DNA of 49,203 nt, from positions 1 through 49,203 of the forward strand of contig JAGQOH010000020.1 of assembly GCA_020427635.1 (NCBI GenBank). The letters are read 5' to 3'. Position 1 is the first letter of the stretch, and each line of letters starts with the position of its first letter. Below are positions 1-8,225 of this stretch, in pieces. Both the position numbers and the translations under genes were made by a program. The notes beneath the pieces were generated by a model. It worked only from the letters and a program-made list of their open reading frames with translations. It did not search any database and had not been told where the DNA came from. The DNA comes from Phycisphaerales bacterium (lineage in GTDB: Bacteria; Planctomycetota; Phycisphaerae; Phycisphaerales; UBA1924).

Positions 1-777
1 CGTCGCGGCGCCGGCGCCGTGGCCCGCAGCGTCCGCGATAAGTACGCCCCAGCGCCCATCCTTCAAGTCGAAATAATCAAAGTAATCCCCGCCGGCTTGC
101 AGCGACGTCAAGAAGCTTGATGCGATCGACAGCCCGGGCACATCGGGTGTGCGATCGGGCAGCAATGCGCGTTGCACCGCTGCAATCTCTTCGAGTTGTT
201 CGGTCAGCTGGCGATTCAATCGTTCGACTTCGCTGCGAATCACCAGGTTGCGCGTCATGCGACCGATGAGGTTTCCGCGGTAGAGAAACTCTTCCATGTC
301 GCTTCGCGTGAACGCATCAGCCTCGCGCCGGAGAACGATGCCCCAGTTGATCGCGTGCCCCTCATCGAAGAGTGGCATGAGCAACACGCTGCGGAACCCG
401 GCGATCTGATCGCCCAACACGGGGTCGTTTGTCAGTTGCAAATCGGGGAAGTACTTCGGGCGATCGGTTGCAATTGCTTCGCCAAGGAACCCCGTGCTGT
501 GCGTTGGCAATTCGTCCCAAGCGGCCCAAGGATTCACCGCATTGTTTGCGAGTGACGTGCGATCAAGCATCGCCCGCGTGATCTTGTAGTGCCCCGCCGG
601 CAGGCTTCGCGTCGACAGACTCAGGTACCCCTCGGTGCCTGAGAACGCCGTCATGCGGCGGGAAAACTCGCGCTGAATGGCCTGCGGGTCAGTCAGCGCG
701 CTCACGGTGCGCATCAGGTCGGCGATTTCGTTGAGGTGATCGCCCTCAGTGATGACTTGCCTGGCGTGCGTCAACAT
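1..777 (-). CDS. GAF / SpoIIE-type (PP2C) serine phosphatase, 3' end cut by the window
   Basis: Only the N-terminal 259 residues are in the window; the frame runs open to base 1. The start chosen is the ATG at 775-777 (MLTHARQVITEGD). Residues about 15-170 look like a GAF-type sensor segment (two helices, then RREFSR-like and ITRAMLDRTS stretches). A short coiled coil follows (RNLVIRSEVERLNRQLTEQ), typical of the linker in this family. The phosphatase domain then begins with QRALLPDRTPDVPGL, AGGDYFDYF and WGVLIADAAGHGAGAAT. The Gly-Asp of AGGDYFDYF and the Asp of IADAAGHG match the first metal-binding motifs of RsbU/SpoIIE phosphatases. Known members dephosphorylate anti-anti-sigma factors or act as response outputs. 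The partner here is unknown, and no anti-sigma gene is adjacent. Confidence 0.85.
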   Translation of the reverse strand, partial: MLTHARQVITEGDHLNEIADLMRTVSALTDPQAIQREFSRRMTAFSGTEGYLSLSTRSLPAGHYKITRAMLDRTSLANNAVNPWAAWDELPTHSTGFLGEAIATDRPKYFPDLQLTNDPVLGDQIAGFRSVLLMPLFDEGHAINWGIVLRREADAFTRSDMEEFLYRGNLIGRMTRNLVIRSEVERLNRQLTEQLEEIAAVQRALLPDRTPDVPGLSIASSFLTSLQAGGDYFDYFDLKDGRWGVLIADAAGHGAGAAT

Positions 778-814
778 GTTCGAGCAGCATAGGCGGTTCG
801 GGCCATGCGCCCCA

Positions 815-1300
815 TCAGCTTGCGACCGCTGCCACTTGCTGCGTGATGTACTTGACCTTCCGCTTGGGCAGGTCGAGCACCTCGTCCAGCTGCTGCTTGC
901 CACCGATATCGAAGCAAGCCCAGATCGTGCCACCCACGCGACGACCGGTTGAGAGCCCGTCCCGGATGTGCTTCTTCATGCGCCGGAGGGGCATCGCGTC
1001 GATCATCTCGCCGGTCAAGGGGACCGCAACCTTGGGGCCCGCGGGATCGGGCACCAGGTAGGTCAACGCCCGCGTGGGATCGCCCTGAAGGCCATAGACG
1101 ATTGTCCAACGCCAAGGCAGGCCCTGCCACTCGATCGTCTCAGTGACGTCGGGATAGCCCAGCAGCCGCTCGCGTGCGGTCTCGAACAGCTTGCCGGCTT
1201 GCGGATTGGGTGCGTAGGCCTCGCGCAGCTCATCGAGCGTTGGCTGGCGGAATCGATCCTCCCAGCTCGGGCGGGCGTTTAGGACACTGGCATACCCCAT
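815..1300 (-). CDS. Conserved-looking cytoplasmic protein of unknown function (161 aa)
   Basis: I do not recognise this protein with certainty. It is soluble, with no signal peptide or membrane segment. The middle (ETIEWQGLPWRWTIVYG, then YLVPDPAGPKVAVPLTGEM) and the C-terminal WACFDIGGKQQLDEVLDLPKR read as an alpha/beta fold loosely similar to the small YdhG/DUF1801 proteins. That resemblance is weak. The ATG at 1298-1300 is preferred because AGGAG (1309-1313, complement strand) lies 8 bases upstream; an in-frame GTG at 1309 would overlap this ribosome site. It lies 37 bases upstream of the GAF/phosphatase gene on the same strand and could be its operon partner. Confidence 0.7.
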   Translation of the reverse strand: MGYASVLNARPSWEDRFRQPTLDELREAYAPNPQAGKLFETARERLLGYPDVTETIEWQGLPWRWTIVYGLQGDPTRALTYLVPDPAGPKVAVPLTGEMIDAMPLRRMKKHIRDGLSTGRRVGGTIWACFDIGGKQQLDEVLDLPKRKVKYITQQVAAVAS

Positions 1301-1492
1301 GCACAACACTCCTGAAGGGGGGTGGTCAACGAGTCACATCGCGAGCCTTGGCACGAACCAGGCATTATTGCCGATTCGGGCTAAAAAATCAACTGGAAGC
1401 GTTGTTTTGTGCGGTATTTGATCGGGTTTCGGGCATTCATGACCTGGCACTGGCCGCGTGTGGGGCCGCCCTGCGGTACGATGCTTCGTCCG

Positions 1493-1987
1493 ATGAACGC
1501 CCCCGAGCCGCCCAACACGGTTGATGAGCACGAGCTTGACGCCCAGGTCGGGCTGGCTACTGCCGTCATCCTGGTTGTGGACGACCACGAGCAGAACCTC
1601 GAGTTGATGCAGGCCTATCTCGAGTCTGTCGGATGTCAGGTCGTGACCGCCAAGGATGGTGTCGAAGCCCTTGAGCGCATCGAGGCGCGCCCCCCCGACC
1701 TGATTCTGCTGGATGTCATGATGCCGCGCATGAGCGGCTTCCAATTGTGCGAGTCTGTCAAGGCCGACCCATCAACCCGCGATATCCCTGTCGTGATGGT
1801 CACGGCGCTGAGCGAAGTGGGGGATGTGGAGCGCGCCGTAGAAGCAGGCGCCGACGACTTCTTGACCAAGCCAGTCAACAAGCTGGAGCTCGTGACGCGT
1901 GCGAAATCACTGCTGCGCGTGCGCTTGCTCAAACGGCAATTGGAACAAACACGCGAAGAGATGCGCCGCGTGCAGGGCAACGCCTAG
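1493..1987 (+). CDS. Single-domain response regulator (CheY-like receiver)
   Basis: A receiver domain fills residues about 22-140: the acidic pocket is VVDDHEQN, the phospho-acceptor Asp lies in DLILLDVMMPRMSG, the conserved Thr is in VVMVTALSE and the Lys in DDFLTKPV. A C-terminal helix (LLRVRLLKRQLEQTREEM) is probably a coiled coil used for dimerisation. There is no output domain, so it must act through protein-protein contact, for example with a kinase, phosphatase or diguanylate cyclase. An in-frame ATG at 1481 would add MLRP. Neither start has a clear ribosome site. The gene runs into the convergent glycosyltransferase gene with a 4-base overlap of the two stop codons. Confidence 0.92.
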   Translation: MNAPEPPNTVDEHELDAQVGLATAVILVVDDHEQNLELMQAYLESVGCQVVTAKDGVEALERIEARPPDLILLDVMMPRMSGFQLCESVKADPSTRDIPVVMVTALSEVGDVERAVEAGADDFLTKPVNKLELVTRAKSLLRVRLLKRQLEQTREEMRRVQGNA

Positions 1988-2757
1988 CTTCGTGAATTCG
2001 CTTCCTTGGCTGGCTGCGTCTCGCGCTCTCCTGAATACCACAGATCCAAACCGTCGCGCGCCTTGGCTCGCGTGCGCATGACCGTCAAGAGCGTTCTTGC
2101 CAGAAGCCAAGGTGAATACTGCCGCACCTTTCGGCCGCTCGTCACCGTTCGTGCGCGCAGCGTGCGCACTTTGCCGCGTTTGAGCTTCTTGAGCGCCTTG
2201 AGAAAGTGAATCTCCTCGGCCGCGTAGTACTGCTCATCAAACCCGCCGACCGTCTCGAAGGCGTCGCGCCTGCAGTACAGAAAACATCCTCCGGCGTAGC
2301 CCCACCACCAAAGCAACGGGCCCGCGGGCCAAACGAGCAGCCACGTCGCCCAGCGCGGCGTGCCCGAGTCGAACTGGGCCCGCGCGCCGCCGCCCACGCC
2401 GCCCGCATCGATTGCTCGACGGGCGCCGCGCAGCAGCTCCGCGTTCACCAACGTGTCCCCATCAATGAACACCAGCAGGTCATCGGGCTCGCCCGGCAAC
2501 GCCAGCACTGACCGTGCAGCGGCGTTGCGGACCGCCGCGATCTGGCGGTGCTCAACGTCAACGACCTTGGCGCCGGCCTCGCGGGCCAGGGCCGCGGTGC
2601 TGTCTGACGAGGCGTCGTTGGCGACGACCACGCTCGCGGATAGGTCTGCCTGCCGAGCCGCCTCGAGCGCAGCGCGCACACAGGCCCTGATGGTCTGGGC
2701 CTCATTGAAGGCTGGGATGGCAATCAGGACCCTTCGCACGCGGTGGGGCGGCTCCAC
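1984..2757 (-). CDS. Family 2 glycosyltransferase
   Basis: The protein (257 aa) begins with the GT-A fold signature of GT2 enzymes: VLIAIPAFNEAQTIRACV, then VVVANDASSDSTA and, at the metal-binding position, LLVFIDGDTLVN. The acceptor side is seen in GYAGGCFLYCRRDAFETVGG and DEQYYAAEEIHF, which supplies the ED-type general base region. One hydrophobic stretch (WATWLLVWPAGPLLWWWG) may hold it at the membrane. It would transfer a sugar from a nucleotide donor; the acceptor cannot be told from sequence. No other polysaccharide genes are adjacent. Convergent with the response regulator; the stops share 4 bases (1984-1987). Confidence 0.88.
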   Translation of the reverse strand: MEPPHRVRRVLIAIPAFNEAQTIRACVRAALEAARQADLSASVVVANDASSDSTAALAREAGAKVVDVEHRQIAAVRNAAARSVLALPGEPDDLLVFIDGDTLVNAELLRGARRAIDAGGVGGGARAQFDSGTPRWATWLLVWPAGPLLWWWGYAGGCFLYCRRDAFETVGGFDEQYYAAEEIHFLKALKKLKRGKVRTLRARTVTSGRKVRQYSPWLLARTLLTVMRTRAKARDGLDLWYSGERETQPAKEANSRS

Positions 2758-2850
2758 GGAAAGCTAGGTAAGGCTAAGCCATTGGTGGTCAATAATCTTC
2801 GTTGGTTCCCCTTGCCCTCGCTGGATTTCATAGCACCTTATCGGAAGGTG

Positions 2851-2943
2851 GGGGAAGTCCCCTCGCCTGCCCCGCACAGGGCAGCGACCGGCGGAGCCGG
2901 AAGCACGGGTACGTCAGAGAGATCGGCGCCGCACACGCCGATC
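2851..2943 (+). other. Structured 5' leader with four consecutive hairpins
   Basis: Directly before the PEP-CTERM-like gene at 2975 there are four perfect short stems in a row: GGGG/CCCC (2851-2862), CTGCCC/GGGCAG with loop CGCACA (2867-2884), CCGGC/GCCGG with loop GGA (2888-2900) and GATCGGCG/CGCCGATC with a 7-base loop (2921-2943). The ribosome site GAGGAG follows at about 2961. Such density is more than expected for a plain leader, although high G+C raises chance pairing. Function unknown. Confidence 0.45.
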
Positions 2944-2974
2944 GCAGAGCAAACGAGCTGAAGAGGAGCCAGTT

Positions 2975-3652
2975 ATGCAGCTTTGTGGATTCGCCCGCAG
3001 CGCGGGTGTCGTGATCGCTTTGTCCGCCGCCGCCAGCGCCTCGGGCGCGTTCATCCCCCAGGGATGCTTCCAGTTGAACAACCACCCCGACGGCGGCTAC
3101 CAGGATCCCGGCTACGGCCTGATCCTGACCGAACTGTTCAATGTCCGCCACCATGGCACGGACGTGTTCAGCTTCGACTTCGACCATGCCCAGAGCGATA
3201 TGCAGCTCTGCTGGGATGGCGAATGCATCGTCATCTCCGGCACGGTGTTCGGCGGCCGGGATATCGGCGAGGAGTGGGCCGACGACGAGTACAAGGGTGT
3301 CTACGAGGTCTACTTCAAGTACTCGGTGATCGACGGCGTCTCCGGCGACGATGACCTGTTCGACGAGTTCCAGGGCGATGAAGGCTGGATCAAGTCGCCC
3401 GGTGGGACCACGGTCGACCTCCACTCCAAGAGCAATGGTGACTACACCTTCCGTCTTGGCGATGAGAACGACGATCTGGGGCACCGCGGCTTCAACGGCA
3501 TCTCGGGCTGGGGGTGGCTCACCATGGGCTCCAAGCCCTACGCCGGCCCGAGCGATTGGCTCTTCACCGTGAAGATCCCGACGCCCGGCTCTGTCGCGCT
3601 GCTTATGGCTGCGACGCCGCTTGTCGCGATTCGTCGGCGTCGCTCGGCGTAA
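2975..3652 (+). CDS. Secreted protein with PEP-CTERM-like sorting tail
   Basis: Residues 1-25 form a signal peptide (MQLCGFARSAGVVIALSAAA, cleavage near ASASG-AFIPQ). The mature part is acidic, rich in Asp, Gly, Tyr and Trp, and has no recognised catalytic motif. The last 25 residues are a tripartite tag: Pro-Thr-Pro-Gly, a hydrophobic helix (SVALLMAATPLVA) and a cluster IRRRRS. In PEP-CTERM systems this tail is cut by an exosortase in the inner membrane and the protein goes to the cell surface; no exosortase gene is in the window. GAGGAG lies about 9 bases before the start ATG. The structured leader upstream may regulate it. Function of the mature domain unknown. Confidence 0.85.
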   Translation: MQLCGFARSAGVVIALSAAASASGAFIPQGCFQLNNHPDGGYQDPGYGLILTELFNVRHHGTDVFSFDFDHAQSDMQLCWDGECIVISGTVFGGRDIGEEWADDEYKGVYEVYFKYSVIDGVSGDDDLFDEFQGDEGWIKSPGGTTVDLHSKSNGDYTFRLGDENDDLGHRGFNGISGWGWLTMGSKPYAGPSDWLFTVKIPTPGSVALLMAATPLVAIRRRRSA

Positions 3653-3678
3653 TTGATCAACCCTGACACTTGAACTTG

Positions 3679-3721
3679 GCAGCCCTGGCAGGTCATCCCC
3701 GCTGGGGCTGCTGTCCTTTTT
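3679..3721 (+). terminator. Rho-independent terminator
   Basis: Stem GCAGCCC (3679-3685) pairs with GGGCTGC (3705-3711), followed by TGTCC and five T (3717-3721). It lies 27 bases after the stop of the PEP-CTERM-like gene and should end its transcript. The rest of the 231-base gap to the next gene holds nothing else I can name. Confidence 0.75.
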
Positions 3722-3883
3722 GGGACCCTGCGAAGGGGATTCTGCGCGAAGCCAGCACAGTCACGTCGAATCCACGGAACATGCCGATCGCCTTCACATC
3801 CAATCGAGCGGAGATGCGATCCACCGCACGATTGAGATACGAACGTCCGATGACTCCTGGGCACGCATGGAAAGGGGCTCGAC

Positions 3884-4918
3884 ATGGCGAGGATGCAACA
3901 AGTCACAGGATGGTGCGCCGCACTGGCGGCTTGCAGCTGGGTGGCGGTGTCCGCCGGCGCGCGAGGAAAGGCACCGAGCGGCGCCGACGGGGCTGAACTT
4001 GTCTGGCTTGACCTTGGCCCCGTCGACTGCTCGAGCGATCCGCTTATCCCCAAGGGCATGCTTGATGGCTATCACACATACCGACTCTATGTGCGCATGC
4101 ACACCTACGATTCGGTGAACCTCGTGGCCACCGGACCTGTCGCGAGGACGGATCAGTTCCCTGCTGTCGCACCGATCTTCTTCCCGGAGACACAACCATT
4201 CCAGCATCCTGCCGGTGGAAACACAGCGCCCACGGAAGACCTGAAGATCGCCGCGGCGCGCATCGGTGTGTGTATTGACGCCGACAGCTACTTCGTTCTG
4301 GGCGAGCCCGGCGCCGAGATGTATTTCGTGAATGAGCCAAGCCCAGACAGTTGGGGCGCCGCACTCGACGTTGTGTGGCTTGGCGTGCCGAAACAGTTTG
4401 GCGTGATCGACCCCAACCTTTTCGGCGACAACGCGTGGTACGGCTGGATCATGCAGATCACAGTGCCGCCCGACACGCCAGTCAATGGACAACTTGCGAT
4501 GGGCTTTGGCGACGCCAGGCTTGGCACGCGCATGCAGATCGATGTTTGGGATGTGCCGCCCCTGCCCGGCCGCAACTCGTCGGGCAAGTCATCGCTGGGC
4601 GGAAGGCGCGCAACAGCGCTTGATGCCGATGGCAATGGGTTCCTGGGCATGATGGACGTTGCGACTGTGCTTGATGCCTGGGGCAAGTGCGACGCGACCT
4701 GTCGCGCCGATGTCAATGATGACGGGCGCGTCAACCAGACCGATCTCGCGGCGGTGTTGCGCCCGATGGGCCTCGACCCAGCCACGATGGACAAGCAAGC
4801 GTGGCGCGAAGCGGTCGGCGAACTCAATGACAGCGAGCTCGCGCTGCTCATGCCCGATCGCGATGTGCGAAGCGCAAGGAAGCACCTCAAACGGCTGTAC
4901 AAGGCACTGAAAGGCTAG
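3884..4918 (+). CDS. Secreted protein with dockerin-like EF-hand pair
   Basis: 344 aa. A signal peptide (residues 1-26, hydrophobic core WCAALAACSWVAVSA) is followed by a domain of about 200 residues that I do not recognise. Residues about 245-300 carry two dockerin/EF-hand loops: LDADGNGFLGMMDVATVL and ADVNDDGRVNQTDLAAVL, separated by a Cys pair (WGKCDATCRAD). Asp/Asn positions fit calcium binding. A basic helical tail (SARKHLKRLYKALKG) follows, unlike the usual end directly after the second loop. In planctomycetes such repeats are common at the C-terminus of exported proteins, but no cohesin is visible. AAAGGGG upstream of the ATG serves as ribosome site. Role of the main domain unknown. 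Confidence 0.8.
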   Translation: MARMQQVTGWCAALAACSWVAVSAGARGKAPSGADGAELVWLDLGPVDCSSDPLIPKGMLDGYHTYRLYVRMHTYDSVNLVATGPVARTDQFPAVAPIFFPETQPFQHPAGGNTAPTEDLKIAAARIGVCIDADSYFVLGEPGAEMYFVNEPSPDSWGAALDVVWLGVPKQFGVIDPNLFGDNAWYGWIMQITVPPDTPVNGQLAMGFGDARLGTRMQIDVWDVPPLPGRNSSGKSSLGGRRATALDADGNGFLGMMDVATVLDAWGKCDATCRADVNDDGRVNQTDLAAVLRPMGLDPATMDKQAWREAVGELNDSELALLMPDRDVRSARKHLKRLYKALKG

Positions 4919-4939
4919 GCAGATTCCGCTCGGGGGCAG

Positions 4940-6340
4940 CTACTCGGTCGCGCCGCGGGATGCCAATTGCTCGGCACTTGCTTCGAGTGCCTCTCCTGAC
5001 GCCGCGCCTTCGGGCGACGCGGCAGGATCAAAGACGCCCAGCATGACCTGACCTGCTTCGTCCGGGCTGATGATGCCGTCGCGCGTTTGGGTGTCGAGCA
5101 AGAAGACCTCGAAAGGCGTTGGTGTCGCCACCCCTTCCGAGATCGCCATCGCGCGCAATCCATCGCCGACAGTGATCAAGCCATCGCCATTCAGATCACC
5201 TTGCAGTGCTGGGCGATAGAGGAAGGTCAATGCGCCGATGTCCTCATTCTGAAGGGTTCGCTTGGGGCCCACGTACAAGCTATGCATCACAATCTGCGAA
5301 GACGTGGGCTGCACAGGCTTGAACGCGAACGTCCAGGGATCAAGGAACCCGACGTTGCTGTGGAGGCCGGCTTGGTCCGGATGATCAACGCCGAGCGCGT
5401 GCCCGAGTTCATGCACGATGACAGTCTCGATATCGAACACCGTGCCTGGCGGCAGACCACAACCGCCGCGACCTTCTGCAACCGGGCGCGGCGCGTGCTC
5501 CCCGTGCTGCACCGTGCACGCAAGCATGTCGCGCTGCGCAGGGGCGACGTTGTCCCACGCGGCTTCAGCAGCGGCATAGTCGGTGGTCCAGTCGAAGTCC
5601 TCGTTCAGATAGATGTCCATCGAAAAGATACCTTCACCATTCCGATGGATCACCGTGAAGCCAAGGATGCAAGGCGACATCGTGTAGAGAAAGCCGTTGG
5701 AATTGATCTGGAACCCTTCAGGCCGCGTGAAGAAGTCGATGTCCGCGCCCCAGCCAGGCCACACCGGGCCTTCAGGCAACGGATCCCAACCGCCCACGCC
5801 GCCGCCGGCGATCCACTCCTGCAGGCCAGGCCCGATGTAGAACGGGTGCGTCACCGGATCGCAGCACTCAGCATCCGAGGTGTTGCACTGATGGAAATCA
5901 AACTGCGGGCAGCCAACACCATTGCACGCGCAGTCGTTGTTCTCGACAGCGCTCCACGGCACGGGCAGGAACTCCGCAAAACCGGCGCACGCGTCCGACC
6001 ATGACTGCATCGCCGACTCAACCGCAGCAACCGCCGTATCGCGCACTGCTTGCGGCTGATTCGCCATGAAGTTGGCGTCGATGGCGTAGTAGATGTTGAA
6101 GGGCTGGCCGTCATAGCCGCGTGGGATCCCTGTGTAGGGATTCATCATCCGGAAGTAGCGCTCAGCCGTCACATCAGACTGCCGAGGGAAGTCGAGCAGC
6201 ACAAAGGCCTGTGCCGCGGCGGATTCGGCAACCAGCAGCGCAGCAAGCGCTGGCAAAACGAGTTGCCCCCGCCTGCTCACTTTCACATCCGCGAGCGCGG
6301 GATTGCGATGAGAGCCAAAGCGGGGGCGTTGTGTCGTCAT
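4940..6340 (-). CDS. Secreted matrixin-type zinc metalloprotease with dockerin-like module
   Basis: 466 aa as annotated. The zinc site is HELGHALGVDHPD (His310, Glu311, His314, His320), the extended HExxHxxGxxH motif of metzincins. A Met-turn candidate (QIVMHSLY, Met352) and the helix EDIGALTFLY follow, as in matrixins (M10). Residues 60-300 are Cys-rich (ENNDCACNGVGC, AECCDP), suggesting disulfides outside the cytoplasm. A calcium loop, GDLNGDGLITVGDGL, starts near residue 380. The hydrophobic signal segment (GQLVLPALAALLVAESAAAQ) starts only at residue 25, so the GTG at 6286 (MKVSRRGQL...) may be the true start and would give an ordinary signal peptide. Substrate unknown; extracellular protein degradation is the natural guess. 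Confidence 0.88.
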   Translation of the reverse strand: MTTQRPRFGSHRNPALADVKVSRRGQLVLPALAALLVAESAAAQAFVLLDFPRQSDVTAERYFRMMNPYTGIPRGYDGQPFNIYYAIDANFMANQPQAVRDTAVAAVESAMQSWSDACAGFAEFLPVPWSAVENNDCACNGVGCPQFDFHQCNTSDAECCDPVTHPFYIGPGLQEWIAGGGVGGWDPLPEGPVWPGWGADIDFFTRPEGFQINSNGFLYTMSPCILGFTVIHRNGEGIFSMDIYLNEDFDWTTDYAAAEAAWDNVAPAQRDMLACTVQHGEHAPRPVAEGRGGCGLPPGTVFDIETVIVHELGHALGVDHPDQAGLHSNVGFLDPWTFAFKPVQPTSSQIVMHSLYVGPKRTLQNEDIGALTFLYRPALQGDLNGDGLITVGDGLRAMAISEGVATPTPFEVFLLDTQTRDGIISPDEAGQVMLGVFDPAASPEGAASGEALEASAEQLASRGATE

Positions 6341-6373
6341 ATATCACTGTGCCTCGCGAGCGAGGAGCAGATA

Positions 6374-7141
6374 CTACCGGCGACGGCGAACCGCGGCGAG
6401 CCCGGCAAGACCCAGGATCGAGGCCGCACCAGGCGCCGGAATCTTCGGAATCAGGACCTGCGGAGCGACACCATCGCCCTGCACGATTTCATCGAGGCCA
6501 CCGGGCTGCCCTGCGGGCGCCGAGAAGTTGCCATTGCCCCATCCGATCGCGGAAGGACCGGTGTACATTAGCAGTGTGATGGTCTGGTCGTTGTCCAGGT
6601 TGAAGTCATCACCTGAGAACCAGTTGTAGTCGGCGAAGCCACCGAGGCCACCCGCAGTCGTGAGCTGCGTCGACGTCGGCGTGTCGCTTGCGGTGCTGAC
6701 CCAACCCAGCCCAAGGACGTTCTCGTGCCAAAGCACGTCAGCGCCGTTTGCGAACAGCGGGATGCCGCTCACGGAGAACTTATCGAGCGAGGTGATGGTG
6801 GTGTTGGGCACCGCGGTGACCAGCGTGATGGTGTACGCAAACACCATGTCGCCGGGGCTCAGATTGATCACGTCCGGACCAGTGCCGACCGCGATGTTCT
6901 GGTTGACGCGGAACACGTCAGAGCGAAGCTCAGTTTGATCACCAATGAGGCCGGGGGCGATTTCCCAACGGTGGCCCGTATTCGCCGGCCAGTTGTAGCC
7001 GCTCGCGATCGGGTCATAGCTGGCAACCAGGTCGCCATAGCTGCCCGGAGCAGAAGCGGACACAGTTGATGCGTTTGCCGCAATTGCGCCGGTGAGGGCA
7101 ACAGCACACGAAGCCACAACAGGAATCGTCTTGCTGGACAT
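6374..7141 (-). CDS. Secreted protein with PEP-CTERM-like tail
   Basis: 255 aa from the ATG at 7141 (MSSKTIPVVASCAVALTGAI); GGAAGG about 10 bases upstream supports this start over the longer frame from 7168. The signal peptide ends near IAANAS. The mature region is a Gly/Asn/Thr-rich beta domain with no catalytic motif visible (segments DVINLSPGDMVFAYTI, ADYNWFSGDDFNLDND). The C-terminus is PKIPAPGAASILGLAGLAAV followed by RRRR, a classic tripartite tag with Pro-Ala-Pro-Gly in place of Pro-Glu-Pro. It follows the unrelated PEP-CTERM-like gene at 7323-8084 on the same strand. Probably a surface or matrix protein; function unknown. Confidence 0.85.
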   Translation of the reverse strand: MSSKTIPVVASCAVALTGAIAANASTVSASAPGSYGDLVASYDPIASGYNWPANTGHRWEIAPGLIGDQTELRSDVFRVNQNIAVGTGPDVINLSPGDMVFAYTITLVTAVPNTTITSLDKFSVSGIPLFANGADVLWHENVLGLGWVSTASDTPTSTQLTTAGGLGGFADYNWFSGDDFNLDNDQTITLLMYTGPSAIGWGNGNFSAPAGQPGGLDEIVQGDGVAPQVLIPKIPAPGAASILGLAGLAAVRRRR

Positions 7142-7322
7142 GTTTCGCGACCTTCCTTCTCTCTTCACTCGCCGGCGTCCTTGCCGACCTCTCTCTCATC
7201 TCTCTCTTCCGCGCCCAGCGGCCGATAAACAAGCCGTGGGCCTCCAAGAATCCCCGGTGCTCAACGTTCCCGTTCAGCCCGGGGAAGTGTCATAGGGGGC
7301 CATGAGGACCCCGATTTCTTGC

Positions 7323-8084
7323 TCAGCCGCGGCGGCGACGCGTGGCGACAAGGCCAGCGCCCAACAGCAGCGCCGAAGCGCCCGGCGCCGGAACGCCGAG
7401 GTCGGACTGCCCAGGGATGCGCACCGGGGCGGGCATCAGCACCTGCGACGTGAGGTTGTTGTAGATGTTCACCTCAGTCAGGTTCAGCGCGATGTCCGCA
7501 GTCGTCGAAACGTACCACGTGAACGTCTCGTTCAAGTTCTGGCCGAAGCGGTCGGTCGGGCCGCCGCCTTCGGTGGTGATGAAGTCGAACTTCCAATGGT
7601 CGTTCGCGAACACACCCTCGAGCACGTCCACCGTCGGCGAAGCCTGGGTGAGCGTCGACTCCGCGGCGATGCGACCATGGGTCGCACCGAGGATGTCGCC
7701 GGCGTCGAGATTGTTCGAGCCGTCAATACCGAACTCAAAGCCGTCCACGCCGAACAGCGCGTTCGTGCCGCTGAACGTGTAGATCAGCACGACGTTCGTG
7801 AGCGAAGCGCCGGGCGTGCCGACGTTGCCGAACACCTCAAGCTTCAGCGAGCCGCTGTAGTCCAGCGCGCCGCCCGGCGAAAGGTAGTTCACTTCGTACT
7901 CGTTGCTGAACGCACCCGACACCGTGAAGGGCTGGCTGCTCATGTCGAGCGGCACATACGAGCCCAACACCGCCGAGCGATCGGCAACGTTGTTGTTCGC
8001 CAACGTCGTGGTCGGACGAGCCACGGCAGTCGTCGCAAGCGCAAGCGCGCCCAGCACAACCACACCACTGCGAATCGACATCAT
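7323..8084 (-). CDS. Secreted protein with PEP-CTERM-like tail
   Basis: 253 aa from the ATG at 8084 (MMSIRSGVVVLGALALATTAV); GAGG sits 5 bases upstream, and the second ATG (8081) is equally possible. Signal peptide to about residue 22 (VARP). The mature domain is beta-rich (YEVNYLSPGGALDYSGSLKL, NVVLIYTFSGTNALFGVDGF). The tail is VPAPGASALLLGAGLVATRRR. The gene has the best promoter in the window (8171-8199), a GAAA-capped hairpin in the leader and two sets of 12-base-spaced direct repeats upstream, so expression is probably strong and controlled. Function unknown. Confidence 0.85.
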   Translation of the reverse strand: MMSIRSGVVVLGALALATTAVARPTTTLANNNVADRSAVLGSYVPLDMSSQPFTVSGAFSNEYEVNYLSPGGALDYSGSLKLEVFGNVGTPGASLTNVVLIYTFSGTNALFGVDGFEFGIDGSNNLDAGDILGATHGRIAAESTLTQASPTVDVLEGVFANDHWKFDFITTEGGGPTDRFGQNLNETFTWYVSTTADIALNLTEVNIYNNLTSQVLMPAPVRIPGQSDLGVPAPGASALLLGAGLVATRRRRG

Positions 8085-8111
8085 GGTTTCCTCTTCCTCT
8101 CTCACATCGAA

Positions 8112-8127
8112 GCTGCGTTTCCGCAGC
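8112..8127 (-). other. Leader hairpin with GAAA tetraloop
   Basis: On the minus strand GCTGCG-GAAA-CGCAGC forms a perfect 6-pair stem with a stable GNRA loop, between the promoter and the ribosome site of the gene starting at 8084. It may protect the 5' end of the transcript or influence translation. Confidence 0.5.
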
Positions 8128-8170
8128 CCGACAACCTCTTCCTCAAACGCGCCCTATGACGCTGCTTCGC

Positions 8171-8199
8171 ATACTCCTGTATCCGGACCAACGTGTCAA
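8171..8199 (-). promoter_or_regulatory. Sigma-70-like promoter of the gene starting at 8084
   Basis: On the minus strand a perfect -35 box TTGACA (8194-8199) is followed after 17 bases by GAGTAT (8171-8176) as -10. Predicted transcription start about 8164, giving a leader of some 80 bases. Confidence 0.6.
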
Positions 8200-8225
8200 C
8201 CCCTGATTTCGCGACTTTCTGCCTT

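Noticed and set aside
1441..1465. Sigma-54 promoter (TGGCAC near the response regulator)
   Set aside because: The -12 part (TTGC) is absent at the required spacing.
2865..2890. Class I cyclic di-GMP riboswitch
   Set aside because: Only GCACAGGGCA matches; the second conserved strand and the tetraloop receptor are not found, and part of the motif pairs in a local hairpin.
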